64,000 bases of DNA from Rhodococcoides fascians NBRC 12155 = LMG 3623 (GCF_001894785.1 NZ_BCWW01000008.1:248001-312000), one strand, 5' to 3'. Counted from the stretch's first letter, positions 36,630 to 46,557 are shown. A program made the numbers and translations. The notes: generated by a model from the sequence alone, not told the origin.

Positions 36630-37628
36630 TCACACGGGTTGCGGCGCGGCCCGGAATGTTCGGCGGTACGAGTTGGGCGTCGTGCAGCGAAGTCTGACGA
36701 AATGCTGGCGCAGGGCTGCGGCATTGCCGAAACCGACGACTTCGGCGATCGAATCCATCGGCAGGTCGGAGTTCTCGAGGAGCTGCTGCGCAGCCAGTAC
36801 GCGTTGGTCGTTGAGCCACCGCGCGGGCGTCGTGCCGGTCTCGGCGGCGAACTTGCGGGCGAATGTACGAGCCGACATGTTCACCCGCGCAGCCAGTCGG
36901 CCGATCGTGAGTTCCGAATCGAGGTTCTCGGTCATCCAATCGAGCAACGGTGCCAACGTTTCGGTTCGGATCGCCGGTAGTGGACTGGTGACGAACTGCG
37001 CCTGGCCTCCGTCACGGTGTGGCGGAACGACCATTCTGCGCGCGATTCCGTTGGCCACGACACTGCCTTGGTATTTGCGGACGATGTGCAGGCACAGGTC
37101 GATACCGGCCGCGGTGCCCGCGCTGGTCAGTACATTCCCGTCGTCCACGTAGAGAACGTTCGGATCGACCTGCGCCAACGGGTATTTCGCGGCCAGGGAG
37201 GCCGAGTGTCGCCAGTGGGTCGTACACCGCCTGCCGTCGAGCAGGCCCGCCGCGCCGAGTACGAACGCGCCGTTGCACAGGCTGGCGACCAGCGCGCCTC
37301 GGTCCACCGCCGCACGGAGTTTGTCGAGTAGTGGCTCGATCGAGGGGCTGTACTCACTGCCGCACACGTAGCTTCCGTCGTCGGCCGATTCGGTGCCGCC
37401 GGCCGGAACGATGATCAGATCGGCGCTGTCGAGCCGGTCGAGATCGTGGGGCACATCGATCGTGTAACCCACCCGGGTGCGAATCGTGTCGGGGACCCCG
37501 GCGATCAACGAGAAGTCGTAGGTGGGCAGTCCCTCGTCGGAGCGGTCGAATCCGAACACCTCGCAGGCCACGCCGAGCTCGAACTGCTCGGTCAACGGCA
37601 GCAGTACTGCGACCACCTTCTTCAGCAT
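36630..37628 (-). CDS. GlxA-family transcriptional regulator (DJ-1/PfpI plus AraC HTH)
   Basis: 332-residue regulator. Residues 1-180 are a DJ-1/PfpI-like domain (VVAVLLPLTEQFELGVACEV, ADLIIVPAGG, LVASLCNGAFVLGAAGLLDG), with Cys in the nucleophile-elbow position. Residues about 225-325 contain an AraC-type HTH pair: LTIGRLAARVNMSARTFARK and MDSIAEVVGFGNAAALRQHF. Such proteins regulate small metabolite operons. The effector is unknown. ATG 37628 is divergent from a 38-codon gene. Confidence 0.9.
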   Translation of the reverse strand: MLKKVVAVLLPLTEQFELGVACEVFGFDRSDEGLPTYDFSLIAGVPDTIRTRVGYTIDVPHDLDRLDSADLIIVPAGGTESADDGSYVCGSEYSPSIEPLLDKLRAAVDRGALVASLCNGAFVLGAAGLLDGRRCTTHWRHSASLAAKYPLAQVDPNVLYVDDGNVLTSAGTAAGIDLCLHIVRKYQGSVVANGIARRMVVPPHRDGGQAQFVTSPLPAIRTETLAPLLDWMTENLDSELTIGRLAARVNMSARTFARKFAAETGTTPARWLNDQRVLAAQQLLENSDLPMDSIAEVVGFGNAAALRQHFVRLRCTTPNSYRRTFRAAPQPV

Positions 37629-37709
37629 GACAGCAGTATGGCAGAAAATCGACGATACATGTCGTTACTGCCACTCGTGTTGAGTCGGCGCAGGTAGGAC
37701 GCTGGTGGC

Positions 37710-37826
37710 ATGACAATTGTACTGGTGGTTGTGTTGATGTTTCTCGCCCTCGATGCGTGGGTCGCTGTCGGCCGCACGCCGGATACACATGCGGAGGTGA
37801 CCCAGTTCGGAGACTTCCGGTTCTGA
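37710..37826 (+). CDS. Small single-pass membrane peptide, 38 residues
   Basis: ATG 37710 (TAGGA ten bases upstream) opens 38 codons ending TGA at 37824. The first half is strongly hydrophobic (MTIVLVVVLMFLALDAWVAV). The second half is polar, ending TQFGDFRF. A clean transmembrane helix plus polar tail on a reading frame this short is unlikely to be accidental. It is divergent from the GlxA-type regulator by 81 bp and may be its target. No family known. Confidence 0.5.
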   Translation: MTIVLVVVLMFLALDAWVAVGRTPDTHAEVTQFGDFRF

Positions 37827-37838
37827 CAGGCCCGGCGG

Positions 37839-38345
37839 TCAGCCGATGCGCCATTCGCACTTGTTGTCGCCGTCCCACCGACGCAAGGCAACGGCAGAGC
37901 CGATCAGGTCGTCCAGGTGCGGGCACAGCAGGCGCGTCGCCGCACCGGCTTCGTCGGGTGTCAACCGCCGGGCCAGCGTCACGTGCGGCGTCCAGTGCCC
38001 GATGGCGACGTTGTCGAACGAGCCCGGGCCCACGGCGGCATGCATCCGGGCATGCAGGTCGAGCAGCTCGACGCTCGGCACGACCAGACGGGCCAGGGTG
38101 GCGGTCCGGCCACCGAATACGACGAGGCCGCCGAGACGAACATCGAACGGGTCGAAACGCACGGCCGTACCGGAATCGACGGACGCGGGCATTGACGACG
38201 CCACCGAGACGGTGATGTGCGGTCGATTCGACTCGCCCCGATGACGGTTCTGGCTCGGCAGGCCGGCATCGGAGAGTGCCGCCCACTCGCGGCGAACCGC
38301 AGTATCGAGCCCCGAGTCGAGGAGGAGTTCGGCGGACTGCACCAT
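37839..38345 (-). CDS. 2'-5' RNA ligase/2H phosphoesterase superfamily protein
   Basis: 168 residues. The two HxT motifs that define the 2H superfamily are present at matching distances: H43-I-T45 in RPHITVSVA and H121-V-T123 in HWTPHVTLARRL. Members open or form 2'-5' linkages or cyclic phosphates in RNA, or process nucleotide derivatives. The true substrate is unknown. ATG 38345 is only six bases from the divergent dehydrogenase start, so the promoters overlap. Confidence 0.88.
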   Translation of the reverse strand: MVQSAELLLDSGLDTAVRREWAALSDAGLPSQNRHRGESNRPHITVSVASSMPASVDSGTAVRFDPFDVRLGGLVVFGGRTATLARLVVPSVELLDLHARMHAAVGPGSFDNVAIGHWTPHVTLARRLTPDEAGAATRLLCPHLDDLIGSAVALRRWDGDNKCEWRIG

Positions 38346-38351
38346 GTAGTC

Positions 38352-39452
38352 ATGATGGCGCAGACGGACGGACGAGATGCACCGACTTTACGAATTGGGG
38401 CCATGACCGGCGACGGCATCGGTCACGAGATCGTCCCTGCGACGATCCGGGTGGTGGACGCAGCTCTGGCCGCAGTGCACGGTCCCGTCGTCGACTGGCA
38501 GCACTTGCCGCTGGGGTTGGGTGCTCTCGACGAGCACGGAACGCCGATGCCCGAGCACACGTTGAACGAGCTCGGCAGGCTCGAGGCGTGGATTCTCGGG
38601 CCTCACGACAGCGCGTCGTACCCCGAGCCGTTCCGATCTCAGCTGACTCCTGGCGGACGAATTCGCAAGCATTTCGATCTGTTCGCCAACATCCGTCCGG
38701 CCAAGGCACTTCCTGGAGTGCGCGCGATGTCGCCGCAGATGGACCTGGTGGTGGTGCGGGAGAACACCGAGGGCTTCTACGCCGACCGCAACATGTTCGT
38801 CGGCAGTGGCGAGTTCATGCCCACGCCCGATGTAGCGCTCGCGGTGGGAGTGTTCACCCGTTCGGCGTGCGAACGCATCGCTCGTGAGGCCTTCTCGCTC
38901 GCAGACCGGCGGCGGAAGAAAGTGACGATCGTGCACAAGACCAACGTGCTGTCGTTGACGACGGGGTTGTTTCGCGATGCCTGCCGGTCCGTCGGCGAGG
39001 AGTTTTCGCAGGTAGACGTCACCGAAGAGCACGTGGACGCCCTCGCGGCGCATCTGGTTCGACGCGGTGAGGACTACGACGTCATCGTGGCCGAGAACAT
39101 GTTCGGGGACATCCTCTCCGACCTGACCGGAGAGCTGTCCGGGTCACTCGGCACGGCACCGTCGATCAACTCTTCGCGTACCCAGGCCATGGCGCAGGCC
39201 TCCCATGGATCCGCCCCGGATATCGCAGGCAGGAATAGCGCCAACCCGACGGCACTGTTCCTGTCGGCCGCGATGCTGCTCGAGTGGCTCGCCGATCGGC
39301 ACGGGGACGAACGGCTCGCCGCCGCAGCCGGCCGGATTCGGCACGCCGTGGACGACACCGTCGAATCCGGGGTCGCGACAGCAGACCTCGGCGGGCAGGC
39401 GTCTACCAGCGCCTTCACCGAGACCGTCGAAGCCAGGGTGCACCGGCGCTGA
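38352..39452 (+). CDS. Isocitrate/isopropylmalate dehydrogenase family protein
   Basis: NAD(P)-dependent beta-decarboxylating dehydrogenase, 366 residues. GAMTGDGIGHEIVPATIRVV is the N-terminus. VVRENTEGFYADRNMF supplies substrate-binding residues. VTIVHKTNVLSLTTGLF holds the catalytic Lys, and VAENMFGDILSDLTGELSG holds the metal-binding Asp cluster. It lacks leucine-gene neighbours, so leuB is uncertain; tartrate- or homoisocitrate-type substrates are possible. ATG 38352, with ATG 38355 as alternative. Confidence 0.85.
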   Translation: MMAQTDGRDAPTLRIGAMTGDGIGHEIVPATIRVVDAALAAVHGPVVDWQHLPLGLGALDEHGTPMPEHTLNELGRLEAWILGPHDSASYPEPFRSQLTPGGRIRKHFDLFANIRPAKALPGVRAMSPQMDLVVVRENTEGFYADRNMFVGSGEFMPTPDVALAVGVFTRSACERIAREAFSLADRRRKKVTIVHKTNVLSLTTGLFRDACRSVGEEFSQVDVTEEHVDALAAHLVRRGEDYDVIVAENMFGDILSDLTGELSGSLGTAPSINSSRTQAMAQASHGSAPDIAGRNSANPTALFLSAAMLLEWLADRHGDERLAAAAGRIRHAVDDTVESGVATADLGGQASTSAFTETVEARVHRR

Positions 39453-39464
39453 TCGACTACGGAC

Positions 39465-40292
39465 TCACCGCGGTTTTCGACTACTGAATATCGCGGTGCC
39501 GGGAAACAGCTGGCCGCGCAGTGGGCTCCACTGACCCCACTCGCGGTCGAGCCACTCCGGCCAATCCGGCTCGACGATGTCGCGAACCTCGAGACCTGCG
39601 GCGACCAGCTCGCGCACGCGGTCACCGATCGTGCGGTGATGCTCGACGTAGTTGGGGGTCCCGTCGGCGTCGTATTCGACGTACGGGGTTCGATCGAAGT
39701 ACGGAATCGTCGCGGTCAGGCCGCCCACCCCGGGATCGTCGGGGAACACCCAGCGCATCGGATGGTTGACCGCGAACACCCAGATGCCGCCCGGCCGCAG
39801 TACCCGCGCCACTTCCTTCATCACGTTGGCGGAGTCCGCGACGAACGGAACCGCACCGAAGGCCGAGCACACGATGTCGAACCGCTCGTCGGCGAACGGT
39901 AGGGACTCGGCACTGGCCTGCACCAGCGGAACCGTCGACCCGCCCGCGGTCATCGCGTCGACGCCGCGCTGCAACATGCCCATCGAGATGTCGAGGCCGA
40001 TGGCGCGCGCCCCCTGAGTCCCGAGCCAGCGGGCGCAGGGTGCGCTGCCGCAGCCCACTTCGAGAATGTCCTTGCCCGCGACGTCACCCAGCAGATGCAC
40101 GTCGCCCTCGTGCAGTCCCTCCGGGCACCAGACGAACTCTCCGGATTCGGTCGACGCGCCCAGAAATGCGCCGTGCGTACGGTGATAGTTGTCGGCATCC
40201 GAATCCCACCAGGTTCGACTCGCGCGGTCGCTCGCGACCGAATCGATTCGGCCGCGGCCGGGGGTGGACAGCGGTGCGGAAGGATCGGTCAC
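39465..40292 (-). CDS. Class I SAM-dependent methyltransferase
   Basis: 275 residues. Motif I is ILEVGCGSAPCARWLGTQGA, motif II includes GLDISMGMLQRGV, and FDIVCSAFGAVPFV and VARVLRPGGIWVFAVNHP complete the fold. The acceptor substrate is not evident. GTG 40292 has TAGAGT at 40299-40304 (minus) six bases upstream and no ribosome site, so it is probably leaderless. It is divergent from rpsA. Confidence 0.85.
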   Translation of the reverse strand: MTDPSAPLSTPGRGRIDSVASDRASRTWWDSDADNYHRTHGAFLGASTESGEFVWCPEGLHEGDVHLLGDVAGKDILEVGCGSAPCARWLGTQGARAIGLDISMGMLQRGVDAMTAGGSTVPLVQASAESLPFADERFDIVCSAFGAVPFVADSANVMKEVARVLRPGGIWVFAVNHPMRWVFPDDPGVGGLTATIPYFDRTPYVEYDADGTPNYVEHHRTIGDRVRELVAAGLEVRDIVEPDWPEWLDREWGQWSPLRGQLFPGTAIFSSRKPR

Positions 40293-40311
40293 ACGCCGAC
40301 TCTAACCGGGT

Positions 40312-40341
40312 TTGTGCTGGTACTGCGGCATCGCGTACCCT
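40312..40341 (+). promoter_or_regulatory. Promoter of rpsA
   Basis: TTGTGC at 40312-40317 and TACCCT at 40336-40341, with an 18-bp spacer, predict a start near 40348 and a 5' leader of about 160 nt. Confidence 0.55.
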
Positions 40342-40506
40342 GTTCAACGCGAGTGTGTTCATGCTGCGCCCAGGTCGGGTTCGCCCGGCGTCGACGCGTG
40401 CGGAGCCGGCAACGGATCCGCGGAAGAAGCTCGTGCTGCACACGTTTCACAAGTCCGACCGAACATCCATCAACCGATACCCAACCCGTCCGGAGCAACT
40501 CAACAC

Positions 40507-41985
40507 ATGCCCTCAACCACAACCTCACCGCAGGTAGCCGTCAACGATATCGGCTCCGCAGAGGATTTTCTCGCCGCCATCGACGCCACGATCAAGTACT
40601 TCAACGATGGTGACATCGTCGAGGGCACCATCGTCAAGGTCGATCGTGACGAGGTTCTACTCGACATCGGTTACAAGACCGAAGGCGTCATCCCTTCCCG
40701 CGAGCTCTCCATCAAGCACGATGTCGACCCCAACGAGGTCGTCTCCGTGGGAGATGAGATCGAAGCACTCGTCCTCACCAAGGAGGACAAGGAAGGCCGT
40801 CTGATCCTGTCCAAGAAGCGAGCTCAATACGAGCGCGCTTGGGGCACGATCGAGGAGCTCAAGGAGAAGGACGAGGCCGTCAAGGGCACCGTCATCGAGG
40901 TCGTCAAGGGTGGACTCATCCTCGACATCGGTCTCCGTGGCTTCCTCCCCGCCTCGCTCGTCGAGATGCGTCGCGTCCGCGACCTCCAGCCGTACGTCGG
41001 CAAGGAGATCGAGGCCAAGATCATCGAGCTCGACAAGAACCGCAACAACGTGGTCCTGTCGCGTCGCGCATGGCTCGAGCAGACCCAGTCCGAGGTCCGC
41101 AGCGAGTTCCTGCACCAGCTGCAGAAGGGCCAGGTCCGCAAGGGCGTCGTGTCCTCCATCGTCAACTTCGGTGCCTTCGTGGACCTGGGTGGCGTCGACG
41201 GCCTGGTGCACGTCTCCGAGCTGTCCTGGAAGCACATCGATCACCCGTCCGAGGTTGTCGAGGTCGGCACCGAGGTCACCGTCGAGGTTCTCGACGTCGA
41301 CCTGGACCGCGAGCGTGTGTCGCTGTCGCTCAAGGCAACGCAGGAAGATCCGTGGCGCCAGTTCGCTCGCACCCACGCGATCGGCCAGATCGTGCCCGGC
41401 AAGGTCACCAAGCTCGTTCCGTTCGGTGCGTTCGTTCGCGTCGAAGAGGGCATCGAGGGCCTCGTGCACATCTCCGAGCTGGCCGAGCGCCACGTGGAGG
41501 TTCCGGACCAGGTCGTGGGTGTCGGCGACGACGCACTCGTCAAGGTCATCGACATCGATCTCGAGCGTCGCCGGATTTCGTTGAGCCTCAAGCAGGCCAA
41601 CGAGGACTACGCAGAAGAGTTCGATCCGTCCAAGTACGGCATGGCCGACTCGTACGACGAGGGTGGCAACTACATCTTCCCCGAGGGCTTCGACTCCGAG
41701 ACCAACGAATGGCTCGAAGGTTACGAGAAGCAGCGTGAAGAGTGGGAAGGTCGCTACGCCGAGGCCGAGCGTCGCCACAAGATGCACACCGCTCAGATGG
41801 AGAAGACGGCCAAGGACGAAGCTGCCGAAGCCGCCAACACCAACTACTCCTCCGAGTCGGGTCAGGCTCCCGCCGATGCAGAAGGCGATGCTCCCGCAGC
41901 GTCGGCTCCCGCCTCGACCGGTGGATCGCTGGCCAGCGATGCGCAGCTCGCTGCACTTCGCGAGAAGCTGTCGGGCAACGCCTGA
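40507..41985 (+). CDS. rpsA: 30S ribosomal protein S1
   Basis: Brings mRNA to the 30S subunit. 492 residues from ATG 40507. Four S1 domains: about 35-105 (GDIVEGTIVKVDRDEVLLDI), 120-190 (AVKGTVIEVVKGGLILDIG), 205-275 (GVVSSIVNFGAFVDLGGVDG) and 290-360 (VPGKVTKLVPFGAFVRVEEG). A long acidic/Ala-rich tail follows, the usual actinobacterial form. Earlier in-frame starts lie in the leader and give non-homologous sequence. Confidence 0.97.
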   Translation: MPSTTTSPQVAVNDIGSAEDFLAAIDATIKYFNDGDIVEGTIVKVDRDEVLLDIGYKTEGVIPSRELSIKHDVDPNEVVSVGDEIEALVLTKEDKEGRLILSKKRAQYERAWGTIEELKEKDEAVKGTVIEVVKGGLILDIGLRGFLPASLVEMRRVRDLQPYVGKEIEAKIIELDKNRNNVVLSRRAWLEQTQSEVRSEFLHQLQKGQVRKGVVSSIVNFGAFVDLGGVDGLVHVSELSWKHIDHPSEVVEVGTEVTVEVLDVDLDRERVSLSLKATQEDPWRQFARTHAIGQIVPGKVTKLVPFGAFVRVEEGIEGLVHISELAERHVEVPDQVVGVGDDALVKVIDIDLERRRISLSLKQANEDYAEEFDPSKYGMADSYDEGGNYIFPEGFDSETNEWLEGYEKQREEWEGRYAEAERRHKMHTAQMEKTAKDEAAEAANTNYSSESGQAPADAEGDAPAASAPASTGGSLASDAQLAALREKLSGNA

Positions 41986-42018
41986 TAGAAGTAGTCCACC
42001 CGTGAGGGTGTGACCTCG

Positions 42019-42047
42019 GCCCCGGTTCTCCCTGTGAGAACCGGGGC
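42019..42047 (+). terminator. rpsA terminator
   Basis: GCCCCGGTTCTC and its complement flank CCTGT, followed by TTTC. Confidence 0.85.
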
Positions 42048-42085
42048 TTTCTCGTTCGAATACGCAGGTGCAACGGGAACGACAA

Positions 42086-42113
42086 TGGACCCGGTTCTGG
42101 TGAACCGGGTCCA
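42086..42113 (-). terminator. Hairpin downstream of the 69-residue gene
   Basis: TGGACCCGGTTC and its exact complement flank the loop TGGT. It sits where the minus-strand transcript from 42343 would end. Confidence 0.6.
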
Positions 42114-42133
42114 AGGTTGAGAGGGAGTGCGAA

Positions 42134-42343
42134 CTACGCGGCGGTGGCTGGACTCCACTGGCCGACGCTCGCCGTGCGCTTACGCATCGTGGCGAAGCTG
42201 TGGCGGGCAGGGGTCAGGAGGTTGGTGAACCAGTTACGCCGGTGGTCGGCCAGCGCCGAGGCAACTTCTGGAATGAGAATGCAATGAACGCCTGCATCCA
42301 TGCCGAGGCGGTGCCGACCCGGTTGGATCTGATTGCTTTGCAT
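42134..42343 (-). CDS. Small hypothetical protein between rpsA and coaE
   Basis: 69 residues from ATG 42343, behind a strong AAAAGGA with six bases between, and followed by a hairpin. It starts MQSNQIQPGRHRLGMDAGVH and ends basic (HSFATMRKRTASVGQWS). The ribosome site and terminator make a real gene likely, but no family or function is recognised. An open frame extends upstream to 42616 antisense to coaE and is not believed. Confidence 0.6.
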   Translation of the reverse strand: MQSNQIQPGRHRLGMDAGVHCILIPEVASALADHRRNWFTNLLTPARHSFATMRKRTASVGQWSPATAA

Positions 42344-42460
42344 GGGTGTCCTTTTCGCTGGCGGTGGGTCGGCACATCGAGGTCGCGCTCGTCGAAGATA
42401 ACCGACAGGCTTGCAAAACCGGTGCATTTGGGGCTGGTGGGCTTCGGCGTGTTCGAGTGT

Positions 42461-42466
42461 CAGACT
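42461..42466 (+). promoter_or_regulatory. Possible -10 of a leaderless coaE transcript
   Basis: CAGACT ends six bases before the coaE ATG at 42473. No ribosome site is seen. Confidence 0.4.
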
Positions 42467-42472
42467 GGACGC

Positions 42473-43690
42473 ATGCTGAGACTGGGACTGACCGGCGGAA
42501 TTGGTGCCGGCAAATCGACCGTGGCGAAAGTGCTGACCGAACTTGGGGGAGTGCTCGTCGACTCGGACGTACTTGCCCGCGAAGTGGTGGAGCCGGGAAC
42601 GCCTGGGCTGCAACAACTGACGGACACCTTCGGTACCGAGATACTGGCACCCGACGGGTCACTCGATCGGCCGGCCTTGGCCGCCAAGGCTTTCGGCGAC
42701 GAGGAGTCGCGAAAGAAGCTCAACGCCATCGTGCATCCATTGGTCGGACAGCGCACTACCGAGATCATCGAGGGTGCGGCAGCGGATGCCGTGGTGGTGC
42801 AAGATATTCCACTTCTCGTCGAAGGCTCGATGGCTCCGTTCTTCCATCTGGTCGTCGTCGTCTGGGTCGACGCCGAGGAACGAGTACGTCGGCTGACCGG
42901 CCAACGAAACATGCCCGAGGCCGATGCCCGCGCGCGCATCGCCGCGCAGGCGACCGACGATGCGCGCCGAGCGGCGGCAGATGTGTGGATAGACAACACG
43001 GGTGCGCCCGGCAGCGTCGACGATCAGGTACGAAACTTGTGGAACGAGCGCGTGATTCCCTTCGAGCGCAACCTCAGAGAGGGCATTGTCGCCCGGACGC
43101 ATCCGGAACTCGTGACTGCAGACCCGGCCTGGGAATCCCAGGCGCGGCGAATGATCGCGCGCCTTGCTCTCGCGTGTGGGGACAAGGCTGTTCGGATCGA
43201 CCACGTCGGATCGACGGCGGTACCCGGACTCGACGCCAAGGACGTGCTCGACATCCAGATCACGGTGCGCTCGCTGGCCGACGCAGATTCCGTCGGCGAA
43301 CAGTTGCGCGTCGCCGGGTTCCCCGGCGTCGAGTCCAGTGACTTCGACGATCCGAAGCCCGCTTACGGAGTGGGTGGTGAGGCCGATCCGGCCGTGTGGG
43401 GCAAGCGTTTTCACGGCAACGCAGACCCCGGGCGACCGGCCAACGTCCATGTTCGAGTCGACGGTTGGCCGAACCAGACGTTCGCGTTGTTGTTCCGCGA
43501 CTGGCTCCGGGCGGACGCGGCTGTCGCGACGGAATACGCCGCTATCAAGCGGCGTGCGTCAGAAGCCGCCGCCGGAATCGCCGAATATCAACCGGCGATC
43601 GATGCCTACGTAGACGCGAAGGCACCGTGGTTCGACGTGGCGTATCGGCGGGCGTGGCAGTGGGCGGAGGAGACGAACTGGACTGCCTGA
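42473..43690 (+). CDS. coaE: Dephospho-CoA kinase fused to a GrpB/UPF0157 domain
   Basis: Final step of coenzyme A synthesis: phosphorylates the 3'-hydroxyl of dephospho-CoA. 405 residues. The kinase is about 1-200, with P-loop LRLGLTGGIGAGKSTVAKVL, the CoA-site VDSDVLAREVVEPG and the lid QRNMPEADARARI. The second half (about 215-400) is a GrpB-type nucleotidyltransferase-like domain, VRIDHVGSTAVPGLDAKDVL, also present in the M. tuberculosis orthologue Rv1631. The role of that domain in CoA metabolism is not known. Confidence 0.95.
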   Translation: MLRLGLTGGIGAGKSTVAKVLTELGGVLVDSDVLAREVVEPGTPGLQQLTDTFGTEILAPDGSLDRPALAAKAFGDEESRKKLNAIVHPLVGQRTTEIIEGAAADAVVVQDIPLLVEGSMAPFFHLVVVVWVDAEERVRRLTGQRNMPEADARARIAAQATDDARRAAADVWIDNTGAPGSVDDQVRNLWNERVIPFERNLREGIVARTHPELVTADPAWESQARRMIARLALACGDKAVRIDHVGSTAVPGLDAKDVLDIQITVRSLADADSVGEQLRVAGFPGVESSDFDDPKPAYGVGGEADPAVWGKRFHGNADPGRPANVHVRVDGWPNQTFALLFRDWLRADAAVATEYAAIKRRASEAAAGIAEYQPAIDAYVDAKAPWFDVAYRRAWQWAEETNWTA

Positions 43691-43706
43691 GGCAGAGCTG
43701 CGCGGT

Positions 43707-44252
43707 TCAGGCCGGTTTGCCGTTCCATTCCGTCGGCATGCCGACGGACGCGAGCCAGGCGTTCAGGTCGTAATCGTGCCGCGTCAGTCCTTCGATGGCC
43801 GCGATCGATCGGGACAGCGCCCGCTCGGCCGTCGGGGTGTCCAGATGCTGCGCCACGCGCGCGTCGAACAGCTCGTCGACGTCCAGCAGGTCGTAGTCGC
43901 GGCCGGTGCGAACACTGAGGTCGAGATAGTGATCGACCGAGGTCCATCGGCTGGCCCCGGCCGTGTACTCGCCGATGTCGACGTAGTAGTCCTGGTCTCT
44001 CGCGTGCGCGGGCAGGTAGTGGAACACCGAGGCCCGGAGCCCGAGAGCAGGCAGTAGCCAGGACTCCAGGTAGTCGAAGTGGGCATGGTCGGAAGGCCGG
44101 GCCATGTACAGCCCCCACGGCTCGACGCGGTATTCGTCGACCACGCGAACGAACCCCTTGGGGTCGACGTTGGTCTTCGCGACCAGGTCGAACGTTTCGT
44201 GTTTCGGGGCATGAACGACGGTGTGCGCACCGGCTGACGTGTGAGCGACCAT
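43707..44252 (-). CDS. DUF402 domain protein
   Basis: 181 residues from ATG 44252. It has the DUF402 fold pattern (FAU-1 / SA1684 family, proposed nucleoside-diphosphate phosphohydrolase fold): [40 protein letters not shown], then [20 protein letters not shown]. Acidic residues of DxDELxxA type that bind metal in relatives are present. It corresponds to Rv1632c between coaE and uvrB. TAGCTT eight bases before the ATG may be a -10. Reaction in this organism unknown. Confidence 0.82.
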   Translation of the reverse strand: MVAHTSAGAHTVVHAPKHETFDLVAKTNVDPKGFVRVVDEYRVEPWGLYMARPSDHAHFDYLESWLLPALGLRASVFHYLPAHARDQDYYVDIGEYTAGASRWTSVDHYLDLSVRTGRDYDLLDVDELFDARVAQHLDTPTAERALSRSIAAIEGLTRHDYDLNAWLASVGMPTEWNGKPA

Positions 44253-44318
44253 GCCTGTAGAAGCTACCGGGAACAGACCTCCTGGGTCTCTCCGACGGAA
44301 CTTGTCGGTGGTCGCGTC

Positions 44319-44324
44319 TACGCT
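44319..44324 (+). promoter_or_regulatory. Candidate -10 of a leaderless uvrB transcript
   Basis: TACGCT ends six bases before the ATG at 44331. No ribosome site is present. Confidence 0.5.
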
Positions 44325-44330
44325 TGTGTA

Positions 44331-46493
44331 ATGGCGTTTGCATCCGAACATCCCGTTGTCGCGCACTCCGAACACCGTCCGGTGGGAGCGATCGAGCGCA
44401 CCGGACCGGCGTTCGAGGTCGTCAGCGAACACGTTCCGGCCGGTGATCAGCCGACCGCCATCGCCGAACTCGAACGTCGGATCAAGGCGGACGAGAAGGA
44501 CGTCGTGCTTCTCGGTGCCACCGGTACCGGTAAGTCGGCCACCACCGCCTGGCTGATCGAGAAACTGCAGCGCCCCACCCTGGTGATGGCACCGAACAAG
44601 ACTCTCGCAGCGCAGTTGGCGAACGAGCTGCGAGACATGTTGCCCAACAACGCAGTCGAGTACTTCGTGTCGTACTACGACTACTACCAGCCCGAGGCGT
44701 ACATCGCGCAGACCGATACGTACATCGAGAAGGACTCGTCCATCAACGACGACGTCGAGCGTCTGCGGCACTCGGCGACGGCATCCCTGCTCTCTCGCCG
44801 AGACGTGGTCGTGGTGGCGTCGGTGTCGTGCATCTACGGTCTCGGTACCCCGCAATCGTACGTCGATCGGTCGATCGAGCTCGAGGTCAACGTCGAGGTC
44901 CAGCGCGATGCGCTGCTCCGGCTTCTGGTCGACGTGCAGTACACGCGCAACGACATGGCGTTCACCCGCGGATCGTTCCGAGTCCGCGGCGATACCGTGG
45001 AGATCATTCCGTCGTACGAGGAGCTCGCTATTCGCATCGAGTTCTTCGGAGACGAGATCGAGGCGCTGTACTACCTGCATCCGCTGACGGGCGACATCGT
45101 TCGCCAAGTCGATTCGGTACGCATCTTCCCGGCCACCCATTACGTCGCCGGACCGGAGCGCATGGAACGGGCGGTCAAGGACATCGAGGCCGAGCTCGAG
45201 GCGCGCCTGGCGGAGCTCGAAGGCAAGGGAAAGCTGCTCGAGGCGCAGCGGCTTCGGATGCGCACGCAATACGACCTGGAAATGATCAAGCAGGTCGGCT
45301 TCTGCTCCGGCATCGAGAATTACTCGCGGCACATAGACGGTCGCGGGGCCGGCACCGCACCCGCGACCCTGATCGACTACTTCCCCGAGGACTTCTTACT
45401 CGTCATCGACGAATCCCACGTCACCGTCCCACAGATCGGCGCGATGTACGAGGGCGACATGTCGCGCAAGCGGAACCTGGTCGATTTCGGGTTCCGGTTG
45501 CCGTCTGCGACGGACAACCGGCCGCTGACGTGGGAAGAGTTCACACAGAGGATCGGCCAGACCGTCTACCTGTCCGCTACTCCCGGCAAGTACGAACTGG
45601 GGCAGACCGGCGGCGAATTCGTCGAGCAGGTCATCCGTCCTACCGGTCTCGTCGATCCGAAGGTCGTCATCAAACCGACCAAGGGGCAGATCGACGACCT
45701 CGTGCACCAAATTCGCGAGCGTGCCGAGAAGGACGAACGAGTTCTCGTCACCACTTTGACCAAGAAGATGTCGGAGGACCTGACCGACTATCTGCTCGAG
45801 CTGGGCATCCGCGTCCGGTACCTGCACTCCGACATCGATACCTTGCGCCGAGTCGAGCTGCTGCGGCAGCTTCGGCTGGGTGAGTACGACGTCCTGGTCG
45901 GCATCAACCTCCTCCGGGAGGGCCTCGACCTTCCCGAGGTGTCATTGGTCGCCATTCTCGACGCGGACAAGGAGGGATTCCTCCGCAGCGGCACCAGCCT
46001 CATTCAGACGATCGGCCGCGCCGCTCGAAACGTGTCCGGTGAAGTGCACATGTACGCCGACAAGATGACCGACTCCATGACGTACGCGATCGAGGAGACC
46101 GAACGTCGGCGCGAGAAGCAGATCGCCTACAACAAGGAGCGGGGAGTCGATCCGCAACCGCTGCGCAAGAAGATCGCCGACATTCTCGATCAGGTGTATC
46201 AGGAAGCAGAGGACACCGACACGGCCGTCGAAGTGGGTGGCTCGGGTCGGAACGCCAGCCGTGGTCGGCGAGCGCAGGGCGAAGCAGGCAGGTCGGTCAG
46301 CTCCGGCGTGTACGAGGGGCAGGATGTCTCGTCGATGCCGCGCGCCGAGTTGGCGGACCTGATCAAGAACATGACCGATCAGATGATGAACGCTGCCCGC
46401 GAGTTGAAGTTCGAGCTGGCCGGTCGACTGCGCGACGAGATCCAGGACCTGAAGAAGGAGCTCCGGGGCATGGACGCGGCCGGCCTCAAGTAG
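44331..46493 (+). CDS. uvrB: Excinuclease ABC subunit B
   Basis: DNA damage verification helicase of nucleotide-excision repair, loaded by UvrA and recruiting UvrC. 720 residues from ATG 44331. Walker A is [20 protein letters not shown]. The beta-hairpin that probes the lesion includes [19 protein letters not shown]-box-like motif II is [13 protein letters not shown]. Motifs V and VI are [20 protein letters not shown] and [11 protein letters not shown]-terminal UVR coiled-coil ([19 protein letters not shown]) contacts UvrC. It works with uvrA, 10 kb downstream. Confidence 0.97.
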   Translation: MAFASEHPVVAHSEHRPVGAIERTGPAFEVVSEHVPAGDQPTAIAELERRIKADEKDVVLLGATGTGKSATTAWLIEKLQRPTLVMAPNKTLAAQLANELRDMLPNNAVEYFVSYYDYYQPEAYIAQTDTYIEKDSSINDDVERLRHSATASLLSRRDVVVVASVSCIYGLGTPQSYVDRSIELEVNVEVQRDALLRLLVDVQYTRNDMAFTRGSFRVRGDTVEIIPSYEELAIRIEFFGDEIEALYYLHPLTGDIVRQVDSVRIFPATHYVAGPERMERAVKDIEAELEARLAELEGKGKLLEAQRLRMRTQYDLEMIKQVGFCSGIENYSRHIDGRGAGTAPATLIDYFPEDFLLVIDESHVTVPQIGAMYEGDMSRKRNLVDFGFRLPSATDNRPLTWEEFTQRIGQTVYLSATPGKYELGQTGGEFVEQVIRPTGLVDPKVVIKPTKGQIDDLVHQIRERAEKDERVLVTTLTKKMSEDLTDYLLELGIRVRYLHSDIDTLRRVELLRQLRLGEYDVLVGINLLREGLDLPEVSLVAILDADKEGFLRSGTSLIQTIGRAARNVSGEVHMYADKMTDSMTYAIEETERRREKQIAYNKERGVDPQPLRKKIADILDQVYQEAEDTDTAVEVGGSGRNASRGRRAQGEAGRSVSSGVYEGQDVSSMPRAELADLIKNMTDQMMNAARELKFELAGRLRDEIQDLKKELRGMDAAGLK

Positions 46494-46545
46494 GTCGCGC
46501 GGGTGGTGCGAGTTGAGCCTGCGGAACGATCCGAAATGGTTCGGT

Positions 46546-46551
46546 TACGGT
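46546..46551 (+). promoter_or_regulatory. Candidate -10 of a leaderless SalK-type transcript
   Basis: TACGGT ends six bases before ATG 46558. Confidence 0.45.
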
Positions 46552-46557
46552 TCAGTG

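Noticed and set aside
42344..42616. Upstream extension of the 69-residue gene between rpsA and coaE
   Set aside because: It would run antisense through the coaE start. The ATG at 42343 has a strong ribosome site.
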